A DNA stretch of 64,000 bases from Camillea tinctor (Eukaryota; Ascomycota; Sordariomycetes; Xylariales; Xylariaceae): NCBI GenBank assembly GCA_022578605.1, contig MU394160.1, forward strand, positions 22,542 through 86,541, given 5' to 3'. The translations under genes were made by a program, and so were the position numbers. This document shows positions 1 to 12,122 of the stretch, piece after piece (the stretch's first letter is position 1; the number at the start of each line of letters is the position of its first letter). The notes beneath the pieces were generated by a model. That model saw nothing but the letters and a program-made list of their open reading frames with translations. It made no database searches and had not been told where the DNA came from.

Positions 1-253
1 AAGGTGACAGGTGTCACTACCTCCAGCGTCACGTCACAGGCGCCACACAGGGTGAAAGATAGAAAACAAAAGAAAAGAAAACCCAGAAGCAGAATAAGAA
101 AACACCAAAGACCATCACCAGACCACACAACGACAAAAAGGGGAGGGCGAACGAAGAACGAAAAGGTTCCGCCGTTGAAATCGAAGAAGATATCAGCCAA
201 AGAAGAGGTTGTCTACACCAAAAAGAGAAGACAACGCAAGAGTTTAGGACAAG

Positions 254-1486
254 ATGAGTTACGGGTCGCCATACGGATCCACGCCTCATCGGGGTGATGG
301 GGCCTACTACTACGACGTGAATAGCCCCTCACCTACGCCGTCACCTCATCACTACCACTTTTACCCAGCAAAGACCCCCCAGCGACCGGCGACTCGCGCT
401 CACGTTCGCGGTGCTAGCTCCGGCTACAACGACTACCGACCGTCGACGGCCTTCTCCCCGCGATACACAAGCACCGGCGAGTACGCCACTGGCCCAAGCC
501 CGAAAGTGAGTTCGCGAAAGCAAAGTTTCTCAAAAGGGTCGATTCATTATCCCTCCACTCCGAAGCGCGACCGCCGTAACTCCTACTCCTACTATCGGGC
601 CTCTCATGGGGACTCCGACGAGGACGAGATCATCGAAGTCGACGGCATCACTTACGTGTTGCCCGCGCAATCGAGAAGTCATCAAAGACACAGAGACTTT
701 TACTATGCTACTCGTCCGGGACATAACACTGATTACCACTACTACGCGCAGGGCTTTCCGTCGTACTACGAGAAAGAGAAGACCGAGTTCGCCCGCTACG
801 AGGACTTGCCTCCTCGATCGGCCACCCGTCTAGGCCATCACTCTCACTCTCGTCGTCCATCAGGGCCTGTACCCATCCAGCGTCCTGCCACTACCCGTCC
901 TTCTGTTGCCCAGCAGAAGAAGGCTGCCGTCGCCGTTCCCGTTGCGACGGAGGCTGACGCGAGAAAGCACCGCATCCCCACCGGGTACTCCCTCAAGAAC
1001 TGGGACCCCACCGAGGAGCCCATCATGCTCCTGGGCAGCGTCTTCGATGCCAACTCCTTGGGCAAGTGGATCTACGACTGGACCGTCTACCACCATGGAC
1101 CATCTACCCCCATGGCCGAAATGGCCGGCGAGCTTTGGCTCCTTCTTATCCAACTCTCGGGCAAGATAAAACGATCCGAGGAAGTTGTACCCCAGGTTAG
1201 AGCCCAGGAAAACCGTGAGATGATCGAGGACTTCATTGAGTCTGGCGAGCGCCTGACGGACAAGCTCCGAACCTTATTGAAGAGATGCGAAGCCCCCATG
1301 CTCAAGGCCAACAAGCGAAAGGAGGCCGCACAGCTTGGCAAGAACTCGGGCATTGAGTTCGTCGAGACCCTCTTCGGCCGTGAGCGTGAGCTGGAGAAGA
1401 CGGAGCGCTTCATGCAATCCGTGCGCCTATGGAACCTCCGGTTTGATGCCAACTGTGAGGACATCCTCAAGAAACCCACCCAATAA
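254..1486 (+). CDS. Conserved fungal protein, disordered N-terminus plus helical C-terminal domain
   Basis: A single uninterrupted frame of 410 residues. Residues 1 to about 235 are low-complexity, rich in Tyr, Ser, Pro, His and Arg, with one acidic patch (DSDEDEIIEVDG) near residue 120. From about residue 238 a compact, probably mostly helical domain begins with IPTGYSLKNWDPTEEP, followed by LLGSVFDANSLGKWIYDW, then amphipathic, charged helices to the end. Proteins of this layout recur in Pezizomycotina and, from memory, are often labelled 'vegetative cell wall protein gp1', a name that rests on composition only. There is no signal peptide or membrane segment, so a cytoplasmic or nuclear protein is more likely than a wall protein. 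The ATG at 254 is the first in frame and follows an A-rich leader. The molecular function is unknown. Confidence 0.85.
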   Translation: MSYGSPYGSTPHRGDGAYYYDVNSPSPTPSPHHYHFYPAKTPQRPATRAHVRGASSGYNDYRPSTAFSPRYTSTGEYATGPSPKVSSRKQSFSKGSIHYPSTPKRDRRNSYSYYRASHGDSDEDEIIEVDGITYVLPAQSRSHQRHRDFYYATRPGHNTDYHYYAQGFPSYYEKEKTEFARYEDLPPRSATRLGHHSHSRRPSGPVPIQRPATTRPSVAQQKKAAVAVPVATEADARKHRIPTGYSLKNWDPTEEPIMLLGSVFDANSLGKWIYDWTVYHHGPSTPMAEMAGELWLLLIQLSGKIKRSEEVVPQVRAQENREMIEDFIESGERLTDKLRTLLKRCEAPMLKANKRKEAAQLGKNSGIEFVETLFGRERELEKTERFMQSVRLWNLRFDANCEDILKKPTQ

Positions 1487-3269
1487 ATGAGACCCAGGAT
1501 GGAATAGCCCACCCCCTTAACCCCCATCCATGGTATCTCTTAACCTTAACTATTTTTACCTTACCTTTCCCATTGCGAAGGATCCCCACCCGCCAGTTCC
1601 GGCCTCTGAAGGAATATTTCTTTTATCTATAAACCCAAAATTATCGGATGGCGCGCCCATCGTGTACCACTAGGAACTGATTTTTCCCCCGTTCGGGTCA
1701 TTTGGTCATTCCCGGAGTCGTGCCTCATACCCAGGATGTCCCTTCTCGGAATTTCCTAATATTCTTTTTTTTTACTATAACTTGTCATAATACATACCGC
1801 CTCGGGGCAAATCTTAACAGCATCACGGGGAGAACGGCTTGGACTTTCCTGTCTCATGTTTTCATTTTTTTGAAGATACCCCCCTCGTTTCGAGAGAGGA
1901 GAGCGCCAACTATTTCCTTATTACCTCACCGCGCAAGCAGTTGAACGAGCACACGAGCGATATACCATCTTTGGGATACTATTAGGACATCAAAAGTTGA
2001 TCTTGTTTTTTGTATACGATCGCCACGGGGGGACAATGGTTTTTTTTCTTTTTCTTTTCACGTCACAGCCTGCAGTATTGTGTAATCGGGCTGGTTAATC
2101 GTTGAGGCAAAACAGAGCTTTTAATACGGATTTTGTTATTGTTTGCAGGATCAATCACCAGATATTATGTTTTTTGTTACGTGCAACGGCACGCAGGGGT
2201 TGGACATCGCAGGGCGTTTTCGTCAATGAGGTTATTTTATTATTTTTCCACGTCAAATATGTATAGAGAGCGTCTCAAGAGCGTTGCGAGTTTTTGGATT
2301 CGGGTTTTTACGGGCTGGATATACCCCCTTCATTTTATTTAGTACTAGATGAGAGTAGTTCTTTTTAAACCAACCAGAGAAAACTTCCCTTCATAAAAAA
2401 ATTCCTTCGGTTCGACTATCCACATAACGTGACATTTCCCCCAGTGAATGGAATATTCTGGGACAGAACTAGGTAAAGTAGGTTTGGTAGCATTATGCGC
2501 ATCATTCGATTACACGTTGATGGCCTGCCTCTCATTACTGACCGGCCAGTGACCAATGCTCAAGAGCCCATCTTCGACGTCCGTCTTCATGCAAGGCTCC
2601 CTCACTTCAACAAGATGTACAGAGGAGTTTTCATATGCCAAGACACGAGGCTGAGGAATATATCGAGCCAGATTGGAGGTTAGCTCGGTAATTTGCACAT
2701 AACTTCACTTCTAGTGTGACATTGATCATATCACAGCTTTATTTTCTTACAGTATATCCGCCTTTCCCCCTTATTTAGCTGAGGGATCGTATATACGCCA
2801 TGAAGCTGACTACTGAGTGTTCTATGTGCTACTACTAATTCGAGACAAGGAAACGAATAGAATATACCAGGATTAGTAATGTTCCTGGTGCGTTCCTGAT
2901 CCTGATCCTTGTAGGATACGGTACAGTCAGACGAGAGATTCGAACGCCAAGGCCCAATAATTTTCGATATTTTCCCTACCCAACCATTTTTCTTTTTTGG
3001 GTACCAATATCATCTTATTTTTTTTGTAAATCAAAACAAACCCTAGCAAGAAAATTTTTTTTTTTTCAATTCCACAATGGTCAGAGATCATCGTCTTTGA
3101 GAAGAGGAAAAGACAATAACAATAACAAAATAACTCTAGTAGTTTACTTCGGCGAGAAGGCATACATACCTCAGACCTCCCTAGATATGTAACAATTAGA
3201 ACAATCGCATATCTTTGATACAAACCAATTTCCGGTTTGTCTTCACGGTGGCTGTTTTATCGGGAGGGT

Positions 3270-3302
3270 AAAAAAAAAAAAAAAAAAAAAAAAATTTTTT
3301 TT
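3270..3302. repeat. Poly(A)/poly(T) tract
   Basis: About 25 A residues run directly into about 8 T residues, preceded by GGGAGGGT and followed by a long T/C-rich stretch. It is a simple-sequence tract. There are no target-site duplications or retroposed coding sequence upstream to suggest a poly(A) tail. Confidence 0.9.
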
Positions 3303-3975
3303 CTTCTCCTTCCTTCATGTGTGTTTTTTTTTTCTATTATACTCTTTCGCGTACTTTTGTGTGTGCGTCACCCTATCTATCCGTCCGTGTGTATGTGTGT
3401 GCGTGTGTGTGTATGCGGAACGAGCGGTGCCCCCTTGTTTGGCCGAAATTACTATCCATGCCTCCTCTCCCTCATCCTCACCACCCTAAGCCTAAAGTAT
3501 ACTAAGGTAAAACCAGACGGCGAGAGAGGTTGGAATCGTGTATGTATGGTTATGTACACTAAACGAACTTACCTTACGCATTGGCATTGCGCGGAATAAG
3601 GAAGCAAGAGAAAAAAAAAAAAGCAATCAATTGGAACGGATTGTGATATGATGCGAATAACGCCACGATCCGGTTAGTTTATACGCGACCCTTGCGCTCG
3701 CACGTACCGCACGCACAACCAAATTTATTATTTTTTTTTCCTTCGAGGGAAGAGGGGATTCCTCCGGAAGTTTGAAAAAAAAAATTTGTCCAAGGGGGGT
3801 AAGGTAGGGATGGAAAACAGAAACAAAAGGTCTGAGTGAGAGAAAGGAAAATCTCGATGAGTCAAACAAAAAACTTTTTTCTTCTCTAACTCTCCCCGTA
3901 AGAGGACGTGCGAACCGTGGCCTCGCTACCGACACGGATGAGTTACCCGGACGGCCTACTTGTTCTCTTCCTTTT

Positions 3976-3993
3976 TCTCTCTCTCTCTCTCTT
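3976..3993. repeat. (CT)n microsatellite
   Basis: A run of CT dinucleotides inside a pyrimidine-rich stretch. It resembles the C/T tracts seen in fungal promoters, but no coding start follows it. Confidence 0.9.
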
Positions 3994-4039
3994 TGCTTGA
4001 CCTACCTAGCGTGCGGATTTCATCACCGACGGAGGAATT

Positions 4040-4068
4040 GGGGGAGGGAAGGGTAGGGTAGGGTAGGG
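4040..4068 (+). repeat. GGGTA tandem run, G-quadruplex-type
   Basis: Six G-runs (GGGGG, then five GGG) are separated by one- or two-base loops, ending in a GGGTA tandem array. Four or more G3 runs with loops this short are the classical signature of an intramolecular G-quadruplex. The repeat is similar to, but not the same as, the fungal telomere repeat TTAGGG. Confidence 0.85.
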
Positions 4069-4232
4069 TAGAAAAAAAAAACTTCATCACCTACTGTTTG
4101 GAAACAAGGGCTTACCTTAGGGTTTGATAGGGTTGCAAAACCCAGAAACTTGCTACTACACATACTCAGGGCCTGGGAGAGGGAGGAAGATGGGGACTTC
4201 TGACAGGCTCATCTAGCGATGTTGCGAGCGAT

Positions 4233-4270
<38 letters not shown>
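4233..4270. repeat. (CCCATA)n minisatellite
   Basis: Six perfect copies of CCCATA followed by CC. It lies about 165 bp from the GGGTA array, with the C-rich strand on top here and the G-rich strand on top there. Confidence 0.95.
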
Positions 4271-7200
4271 TTTTCCCTTCCTCCTAGACGGCATCCGTGC
4301 GCTGTCTAGAATGCAGGTCACCTATCATGGCCGCAGTAGGGCTCATGCTCAGCTTTGCGGGGCGTTTCTTTTTCCCTGTAAATATTTTTTCTTTTCTTTT
4401 TTCCTCTTCTTATGTCGTTCCGGAAGAATGCCGTATTGTCGCCTCCGGCCCCCTACCCCTAGGTCTATCTCGTGTTTTCTCCTTACTACGAGATAATTCC
4501 ATTACTAGGTATAGGTATATGCAGCTCCGTTTTCCCCGAAAACGATAAATTGCCTCTCTCTCTCTCTGTCCATCCCACGACGGGAAATATGTAAGGCACA
4601 TACATATACGGTAGGAGGCCTACCTTCACCCACCAGTAGTAGCTCAAAGTCAGGAGATCCGGGTATGATGTGACGGTGATTGAGATTGATGAGGCCGCCT
4701 TCTCGGCTTTTACGGACGGACAGGTCCTACATTACACCTATCGTCTTCTCTCATTCTCATTCTCTCCGTCTGCCCTTCTCATCTCATCTCTCGTACGCTA
4801 TATACGCAGGCAAACGTATAAGTAAGAGTCTCCACAAGCAGCCGCTGTAACATTTTGCACTAGTAGGTAGATAGTAATATTTTTTTCATCCCCCCATGTC
4901 CTGTATCCACTCGGATCATGAGCACGGTCACTCAAGGGAAGTGGCTGGACTGTCCTTTTTATTTTCTCTTTCGGGAACCAGTCAGACATGGCGAAGGGAA
5001 ACTTTTGGGAACCTTGCTTGGCAGGTTTATGGGCTATGATGCCCGTACGGACCAAAAATATTACTGATTATGCTGTTATGTTCTTCAGCCTGTGCTTGCT
5101 TGCTCGGTATGATAATACCAAGACGGAATAAAAACAACCGCATACTGTGCAAATCGTGGCTGGTGATGTTTCAACCGGTGGGTGGGCATGGGAGGAAGAA
5201 GGGGTGTGCGTAGGAAGATCAAACGCGAATTCGAGCACATGCCTGTCTCCTGAGACTTTTTTTTTTTTTTGCGCTCTCATCTTCGTGATGGTGTGTTAAG
5301 TAAACCTTGTTTTTCATTTCTGGCCGAAAAGAAAAACAGAACAAGATACCTTACCAATCTAGTCCTTCTTGGCCCCCTCATCCCCTCCCCCCCTTGGTTT
5401 TCCCTCCCTTCACAAAGCCCAAAGACTCGCTAGAACACATACTAGTTAGTTCCTTGCATATGCGCCGCCTCCCGGAAGGCTGTCGGGTAACTAGGACGGG
5501 CTCTATTTTAGTCGACTGACAGACATTCTAACCAAGTGGGTAAGACATGATGTTGGGCAGCTTTGTTACTATATTGCGCTTGTTCCTCTCTACATTTATC
5601 ACAGACACTAAACATTTGAAGTATATGTGATTGGTTTCAGACCTCCCCCCCCAATAGGATGATACTATTAGTCGACCAACGATGAATGGGGGCGTTGAAG
5701 TAGGTAAATAGACAATAGTGAGGCTGTAACTATAATATCATGGCCGGCCCGGCCAGCTAGTAGTACATTCAATCACTATCACAATTCTGGCCCCCCTCAG
5801 TAGGGTCATTCGGCATAGCCCATGGCGTTAGTTCGGCGTCTATAGCACCATAAACTATCAATGACCACAATTATCACCCGCGGCCATGCGCAGCAGCAGT
5901 GAATCTTTTACACATTTCGGTGGCTGGCGAGCGTCTGTATCTCCAATCACGACGTAGTGATGGACCGACAAAAGAGTGTCCCGGCAGTTGGCCCTCGTGA
6001 GCGACCGGTGAGGGAAGAGGGAGGAGTAAGCATAGCTATGAATATAGCGTGTACGCACAGGGTCTCGGGTTGGTTTGCGGCACGAAGGGGGCTTGCTGGT
6101 TTTCTGCTGCTGTGATGTGCATGCAGTCTGGCAGTACACACACCTAACTAACTAGGTTACTACTACTACATACAGACATAACCTACAAAAACCTACATAG
6201 TGGTGTTGCACCGCTTGGTATCAAAATAGCACGCGCACTTCTACGCTGACATGCTTCAGCTCTCAGCACAACTCTTTTCTTCCCCCCCTGATCTCACATA
6301 GATAGGGGAAACACAACTCTACACTTGAGAACAGGTTTTCAGCAAATCAGAACCCTCTCCTACCCATGATATAGTTTCAGCACGACCCTTTTTCTAGACA
6401 TATTCTACGTTCGGGACTATAATCTCTCATAAGGCTATCTTGCCATGTGCGGCTACGCCACTCACGCACATTGATTAACCCAGAACTGGAGGACTATCTT
6501 TTGAGATGTTAACTTTAATAGCAACAGCAAGGGAGGACAATTGCCAGGCCAGCCCTGCGCGGACCCTTTTTAGTTCCCGTTTTCCAAATCGAGGTTTTTC
6601 TATACTGGCCAATGAAGAGTTTAGCCTGAACCCTTTTTACCAACAAGCGAATATGGCACCGCCAACATCTCGTAGTATTTCACACTTTCAAGTTTCGTAA
6701 AGAGAAAGAGAGAGACGCATATCGGTACGTTTCTTATAACTGGATTTTTACAACTCGGGAAAGTCGTACCCCAAGCCCCCATCGGATTGGGAAACACAGC
6801 ATTCACCCTAAACACTATATTGATACCCTAGTTGACCATCCACCATCTGAAAACTTGGGGGGACCGATAGAGGATAAACGTAAAACCACATGAATGTGAA
6901 ATCGTAGATCTAGCCCGGAACCGCCCGTTGTGCCGTCCTCACCCATTAAACTACTTACCTATAGTCATAGATGCCTAGCTTTTCGTCCCATGCCTGGGGA
7001 CTTTTTCCAGAAGAGGCAAACCCGGGAGAGGAGGAAGGCAATGGAGGGAGGGGAAGGGGTTGGGGATATCGATATAGGTTTAGTATACTACTACACACCC
7101 ACTTCGCATATCGGCGGCTACATACGAGACGGCCGTCCTATGTGTGCATGCAGGTCATCAAGAAGGGTGGGTGGTTGGTTGGGTGGTTAGGAGAAAGAAA

Positions 7201-7439
7201 GGATACATCCGCCAATGATGTCTCGGGATGTGGTTACATCGGCCAAAGGACCTCGCTCACTTTGGGCAATACGTAAGAAAAAAAAGAGAAGAAGATCACA
7301 CACACAACTTAAATGGCAATAAGTATGATGATGTCTTATATGCCGCGAACGAGACGGCGACTGCATTTTCACACGCACATAGATACAAAGAAAAGAGCAA
7401 TAGATCGTCTGTCACAGACAAGTTTCTCTTTCTAGAAAA

Positions 7440-7442
<3 letters not shown>

Positions 7443-7471
<29 letters not shown>
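7443..7471. repeat. (GA)n microsatellite
   Basis: About 14 perfect AG/GA dinucleotide units, flanked by unrelated unique sequence. Confidence 0.95.
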
Positions 7472-7475
<4 letters not shown>

Positions 7476-8644
7476 CCGGATTTTTCTGTTTCGGTCTTAG
7501 CTAGTCATCCCTTCCCGTTGCAGAATAACTCTATATAGATATTTTTCTTTTGGGGTGAGGTTAGTCCTCTTCGTTCGATTGACTGCACCCGACTAGGCTA
7601 TATGTTTCTTAACACATACTGAGCCCCTCTCCCCGCGTATGTATGTACTAACCCACCCCTGTCGACTTCTTTCCCCTCTCCAGCCCCCCTCCCTCACCTA
7701 ATGCACATAAGAAAAGGACCATATACTAAATATACTCCTCTGCATATCTAGACTCTCCGCTGAGAGCACATACTCATACCAAGGAGACAAAGAAAACTTG
7801 GTAACTTAATTCACTGGAAACTAGTCGGTCGGTAGGTTGTTTCCAAAGGAATCATCTACGACCTCAGGGTTTCAGGGACCAAATCCGCGCTTCCTACGCA
7901 CGCTACTCTACCCCGGGAGCTGAGTCACATATATAGGCCGGCAGTGTGAGTGTGTGAACGTGAATTTACGTGCACATATAGATAGGCAAGTAGGTATAAT
8001 CGAAACCAACTAGGTTAACTAGACACCCGCGCCTCACTCACCCCAACCAACCAACTAAAACCCTTTCCTCTCCTCCCCCCCCCCCCCTTCTTCCCCCCAT
8101 TAAGAAAATACCCCTCGCACATAGCAAATGCAAGATGGGAGGGATAAGGAGCCTATATGCCCACATGGATCACACGTGCTCTTCAAGCAATGAGTTCCTA
8201 CGTCATGTCGCTCGCCCGGCGGCTCCCCCCTAAGTATGTAGGTTTAGTGGGATTTCTGCCCGGGGGCTGGCAGCGGTTCTCAGGGGGGAGGATCGAACGT
8301 ACATATCTGCATGGATGTACGGTAGTGAGCCGTCTCAGCTTGATATTCTTCCCATTAAAACTACACTGCAATTAATTTTTTGACTGTTTTCCTTTTTAAC
8401 CTCCATACATATCTAGATAATCTACAGAGGTCAGATAGGGCGGGCTGACGCAGGCATTGGGAAGGAAGAAAAAGGGGGTAATTGTAAAAAGAAATGGGCA
8501 AATATAGATAAAGTATGGTACGATGTCAAATTACACTCGTACAGTATAGATGATTCATAATCTCCTGCTCTGCTCACCCCTTATGATTTTCTTTTTTCGT
8601 CTTATCTCATCATCTTACTCTGTTTCCCCCCCTTCCCGTATCTT

Positions 8645-8662
8645 TATATATATATATATATA
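8645..8662. repeat. (TA)n tract next to an 18-bp palindrome
   Basis: A TA dinucleotide run, followed a few bases downstream by the perfect palindrome CATACATACGTATGTATG. Both could extrude or melt easily. No gene start is near. Confidence 0.85.
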
Positions 8663-10652
8663 AACTTACATACATACGTATGTATGATAATACCTATCTA
8701 TATCTGTGTGCTTACGCGAGAAAGTGAAAAGTGCGGAGCAGACAGCTTAGGGAAACAGCCGGGCCGACACAAATCTTTTTGCCGTGTAATGTAGGTTATG
8801 CATATGTGTGTGTATGTGTATGTATGGAGTAAACAACACGCCCCTCCTTCATCTATCTATCCCCTTTTTTCTTTGTCCCCGGCCCGCGTTGTGTCACCAC
8901 GACATATCGTAAGAAAGTAAACGCAGCTTTACCCCGATCACGGACGCAAGACCGGGGAGGGGGGAGGGCTTTTGCTTTTGGTGATGGTGATGGTGGGAAA
9001 AAGTTTGATCGTCCCGTACGACAGAAAGGTTTCTCATGTGTCTAGCATTATCTGCACGTTTTATTTTTCGACAACGGATGAGCGCGGGGAACGACGCAGG
9101 TTCCCTTCACCCCATCCCGTTCTTCCCACCCCTTTCCCATATTAGCGAGGCGATCCGGGTGATGGCAGCAGAGCTCATCTATCATCTTATGCAGACGCGC
9201 ATGTCAGTTCAGTGGGTTTGCGCGTAAACTTCCTTTCCCCGTGTGGTTGTCTCTATGCCTCACCCCAAATCTTACTCGGCGATGGATGTGACTCTATCCG
9301 ACATCTGCACTTCTGTATACACCGGGGGGTAGCGTGTGCGCGTACGTGTGCGTGTGTGAGGTCAAGTTAAATCCGTTAGAGTCCGAGGGGGGGGATGAGA
9401 GGCTCAACTCCGGCTGACGGTAGTGCGATAGCGCCGCGTAGGATCTCGAGTTGGGATCGTAAGGCTGGATGGCTGCCTGGTGACTTAGTAGTAAATTGGT
9501 AATATCTTATTAGATGCCTTCCCTGGTATGGATCCTTCTTCATCCTGTGCGATCTTTGGCAGATCGGTCGAATCAAGGCTCTCCAATCCAACTATGCAAG
9601 CAAGCACATGTCTTTCGGGCTAATGCTCCCCCGCAAGGACGCAATGTGATGGCGGCTGTCTCGTCGGTGCACCGCATGTGAGTCAAATAAATGGGGGAAG
9701 AAAAAGAAAAGAGGAAGATGAAAAGAGCAGCACCAGCACCATTTCCTCATGCAAAGTGGCTTCGGGATTGACTCATACGTTTTCTAACTAGGCTTCGCAC
9801 TGCCCATAGTAGGACATGTGTTTCCCCAGTACGCCTAATGTGACTATAAAGCAATATCTATATATGTATGACTGCCTACTTGGAGCCTGGCATTGTGTGA
9901 CTGCCATAGCCTGCCAGCCTGCTTAAAAATATTGAATTTCGATACGTTCAACCAACCAATTTAAGAGCCGGCCGGGCAGGCCACGAATCACTACCGATCA
10001 GAGAATAGCCTCGTGTTGCGTCAAGCTCTGCTACGATCGAGAGGGCCCAGATAAGGTTGTTGTTGTGAGGCGTGAGATCTAAATGGCCATTGGGTTCCGG
10101 TGAGCACCATTATCCCAAGAACGAGGGTAGTAGGTTACGTGATACGGTTTTCCGGATGGCTGTCGTGTTGCAGACTTTGGTTCGAGATGTGAGTTCCATT
10201 TGTCCAACCGTATCAGGCATAATGCTATGAGGCTCCTGCATTAGGGGACGGGAGATCTAATGTATCTCCAGATCTCTATGACCGATATGGATAGCAATGC
10301 CGGCGTTGCATGAAACATGATGCACGGCTAATGAACAGCTTCACGACAGAGTACAATTTGTGGAGAGGAGTGGCCTTATGTAGAGTCGTGGTATATAAGG
10401 CAATATATGTATACCCTTTTGGAATTCAGAGGCGTTCTCGTTTATAAAGCGACTTATATTAGATTCGGATATGTCTAGTGTTTATATAGTATCCGTTTCG
10501 TCACTTAGCCACACCCCAATAGACATAGTGCAGATGATAGATATGAAGCAGACTAATTTCTGTATACTAATATTATGATATAGACTTAAGCTAAGGCTTA
10601 GTAAAGATTGCTCAAGGCGTTCTTTGAGGCTTGATGAAGAAAGAATTAACAG

Positions 10653-10662
10653 TACCTAGGTA
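10653..10662. repeat. TACCTAGGTA palindrome, copy 1
   Basis: A perfect 10-bp palindrome in intergenic DNA, one of four exact copies in this window (others at 14201, 41692 and 51297). Confidence 0.9.
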
Positions 10663-11173
10663 TGACTTTAGTTTATTATATGCTTAATAATGAATGAAGA
10701 AACGCACCATGTTCGTCTTCGCACGTAGTACAAAGTATACCGAATACTGGCAAGACTATACTTACGATTTGCTATACATACTATGGCGTCTAATTACATT
10801 TAGCTTTTTAATAATATCATAGAAAGATGCTATGGGTTTCTGGCTCCGTATGGGCACATTATAGGACTGAAGTGTTTCTGATATGAGTTTTTAATGCTTC
10901 AGTTACATAATGTCAACGGTTGGAAATTTAATCTTAAAGGATATTAGAGAGAGGATTAGAATGGGTGGCGGGTTAAGGAGTGAATAGGGGTTTACTATCA
11001 TGAACGAGCACTCTGAATTACACTTGGTGTAAAACCTCAATATCCCAATAATATCTCGAAGATTCTATTTTAATGACCCAGAGACTCCTATCTTAACTAT
11101 TATGTTCAAAATACACCCAACTTCTTAAACGCCCAGGAGTCTTCCAGAGAATCCCAACACCCCCTTTTCAAGA

Positions 11174-11812
11174 CTACGCTAACATCTCAACCGCAAAGAC
11201 CTTCCCATACTCCTGCATCTCCAGCCTCTCCTTCATGTGCTTCCACATTCTGTAATTGCTCTTCAGCTGTCTCGCCTCTGCCTCCATGCGCTCGAGCTCC
11301 TTGTATAATGCATGCAGCTCCACCCCCAAAGCTTCGTTCTCTAGGCTCCGGCTCTCGAGGCGCTTCTTCTCGTTGACAGCCCTGATGAGCTCCCGTGCCT
11401 TAGGGCCGAGGTCGGCACCTTTGTACTTCATGCCCCGCCGCGCGATCCGGAGTTCCTCCGAGGGGAGGTACTCGGTGGCCTGCGGGCTCGCCCGCGCCAG
11501 CACGTCGTCGATGCTCAGGAGATGGCGCCACACGCCCGGGTCGGGTTTGGCCGTTACTTGCATCGTGAAGGCGCAGGGCGGCTTGGAGGGCGTGTACCGG
11601 TGGTAGCTGACGGCGTTGCCGCAGCCGCACGGGAACGTGCGGGTTGTGACTTGGCAGCAGCCGTGGGCGCTGCACCCGGAGCGCTCAGACGAGCAGTGGC
11701 AGGCTTCTGGGTTGGAGAAAGGGTCGACGACGAGCTGGGATGGTTCCGTGGGGTGTGGCATCACGGGGCGAAGGTCGCAGGTGAGCAAGTGAGTGATGAT
11801 TTTGAGACACAT
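11174..11812 (-). CDS. Cysteine-rich orphan protein with C-terminal coiled coil
   Basis: A single exon of 212 residues with strong third-position G/C bias. The N-terminal 70 residues begin MCLKIITHLLTCDLRPVM and hold about ten Cys, including C-x-C, a CSAHGCC cluster and CGCG, so metal binding or disulfides are possible. The C-terminal third (about residues 140-205) is a charged heptad-like helix rich in Glu, Arg, Lys and Leu, a probable coiled coil. There is no signal peptide or membrane helix. The N-terminus matches that of the protein at 19342-20202 in pattern: MC, then I/V-I-T-H, D-L/V-R, a P-F/L-x2-P stretch, and C-S-x-H-x-CC. The two are probably distant paralogues of a fungal orphan family. 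Function is unknown. Confidence 0.75.
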   Translation of the reverse strand: MCLKIITHLLTCDLRPVMPHPTEPSQLVVDPFSNPEACHCSSERSGCSAHGCCQVTTRTFPCGCGNAVSYHRYTPSKPPCAFTMQVTAKPDPGVWRHLLSIDDVLARASPQATEYLPSEELRIARRGMKYKGADLGPKARELIRAVNEKKRLESRSLENEALGVELHALYKELERMEAEARQLKSNYRMWKHMKERLEMQEYGKVFAVEMLA

Positions 11813-12122
11813 GTTGAAGAGAGATAGCTGTGATGCGAAATGAGTTAAAGGGGGAAAGGGAAATTCACTATTTCCCTATATCTGGTCTTATAGTTGAAGT
11901 GCTACCTGGCAATCTCGAGTGATCTAGTTCCTATTCAACCCTAGGGATCACGACAAGTTATATAACCTGGCTCTATAGATGACTTCTTTATATCTACTTG
12001 GTGTTCATTATCTATACCTCTAGAGAGAAAGGATCTTTGCTAGTAATGGTGAAGCTGGAGCTGGGAAGAAACAAAGACTCGTCAAGTTATGAAAGGAGAC
12101 TAAAGCAGTAAATATACCAACC
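11813..12122. other. Intergenic, presumed promoter of the 11.2-kb gene
   Basis: Moderately AT-rich sequence upstream of the minus-strand Cys-rich gene, ending at the LTR-like relic. No clear TATA box or other site was recognised. Confidence 0.5.

Larger units (their letters stand above)
1487..11173. other. 9.7-kb tract without a supportable gene
   Basis: This lies between the 3' ends of two convergent genes, so neither needs it as a promoter. All ORFs are short and lack the third-position G/C preference of the real genes here, and none continues across plausible introns into a known motif. The stretch from about 3.2 to 9.3 kb has many C/T and A/T tracts, microsatellites and a G-quadruplex-type run; from about 9.9 to 11.1 kb it becomes more AT-rich and featureless. 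No tRNA, 5S rRNA or transposon coding sequence was recognised. An unannotated non-coding transcript or a gene with very short exons cannot be excluded. Confidence 0.6.

Noticed and set aside
4..297. 97-codon Lys/Arg-rich frame at the left edge
   Set aside because: It overlaps the start of the gene at 254 in another frame and simply reads the A-rich leader.
2930..2960. GATTCGAAC-like word resembling a tRNA T-loop on the minus strand
   Set aside because: No T-stem, acceptor or anticodon stem can be folded around it.
3270..3302. Poly(A) run as the tail of a LINE or processed gene
   Set aside because: No target-site duplication and no coding remnant upstream; it is one of several homopolymer tracts in this tract.
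4233..4270. CRISPR-like or telomeric array
   Set aside because: Units are six bases with no spacers and do not match TTAGGG; it is a simple minisatellite.
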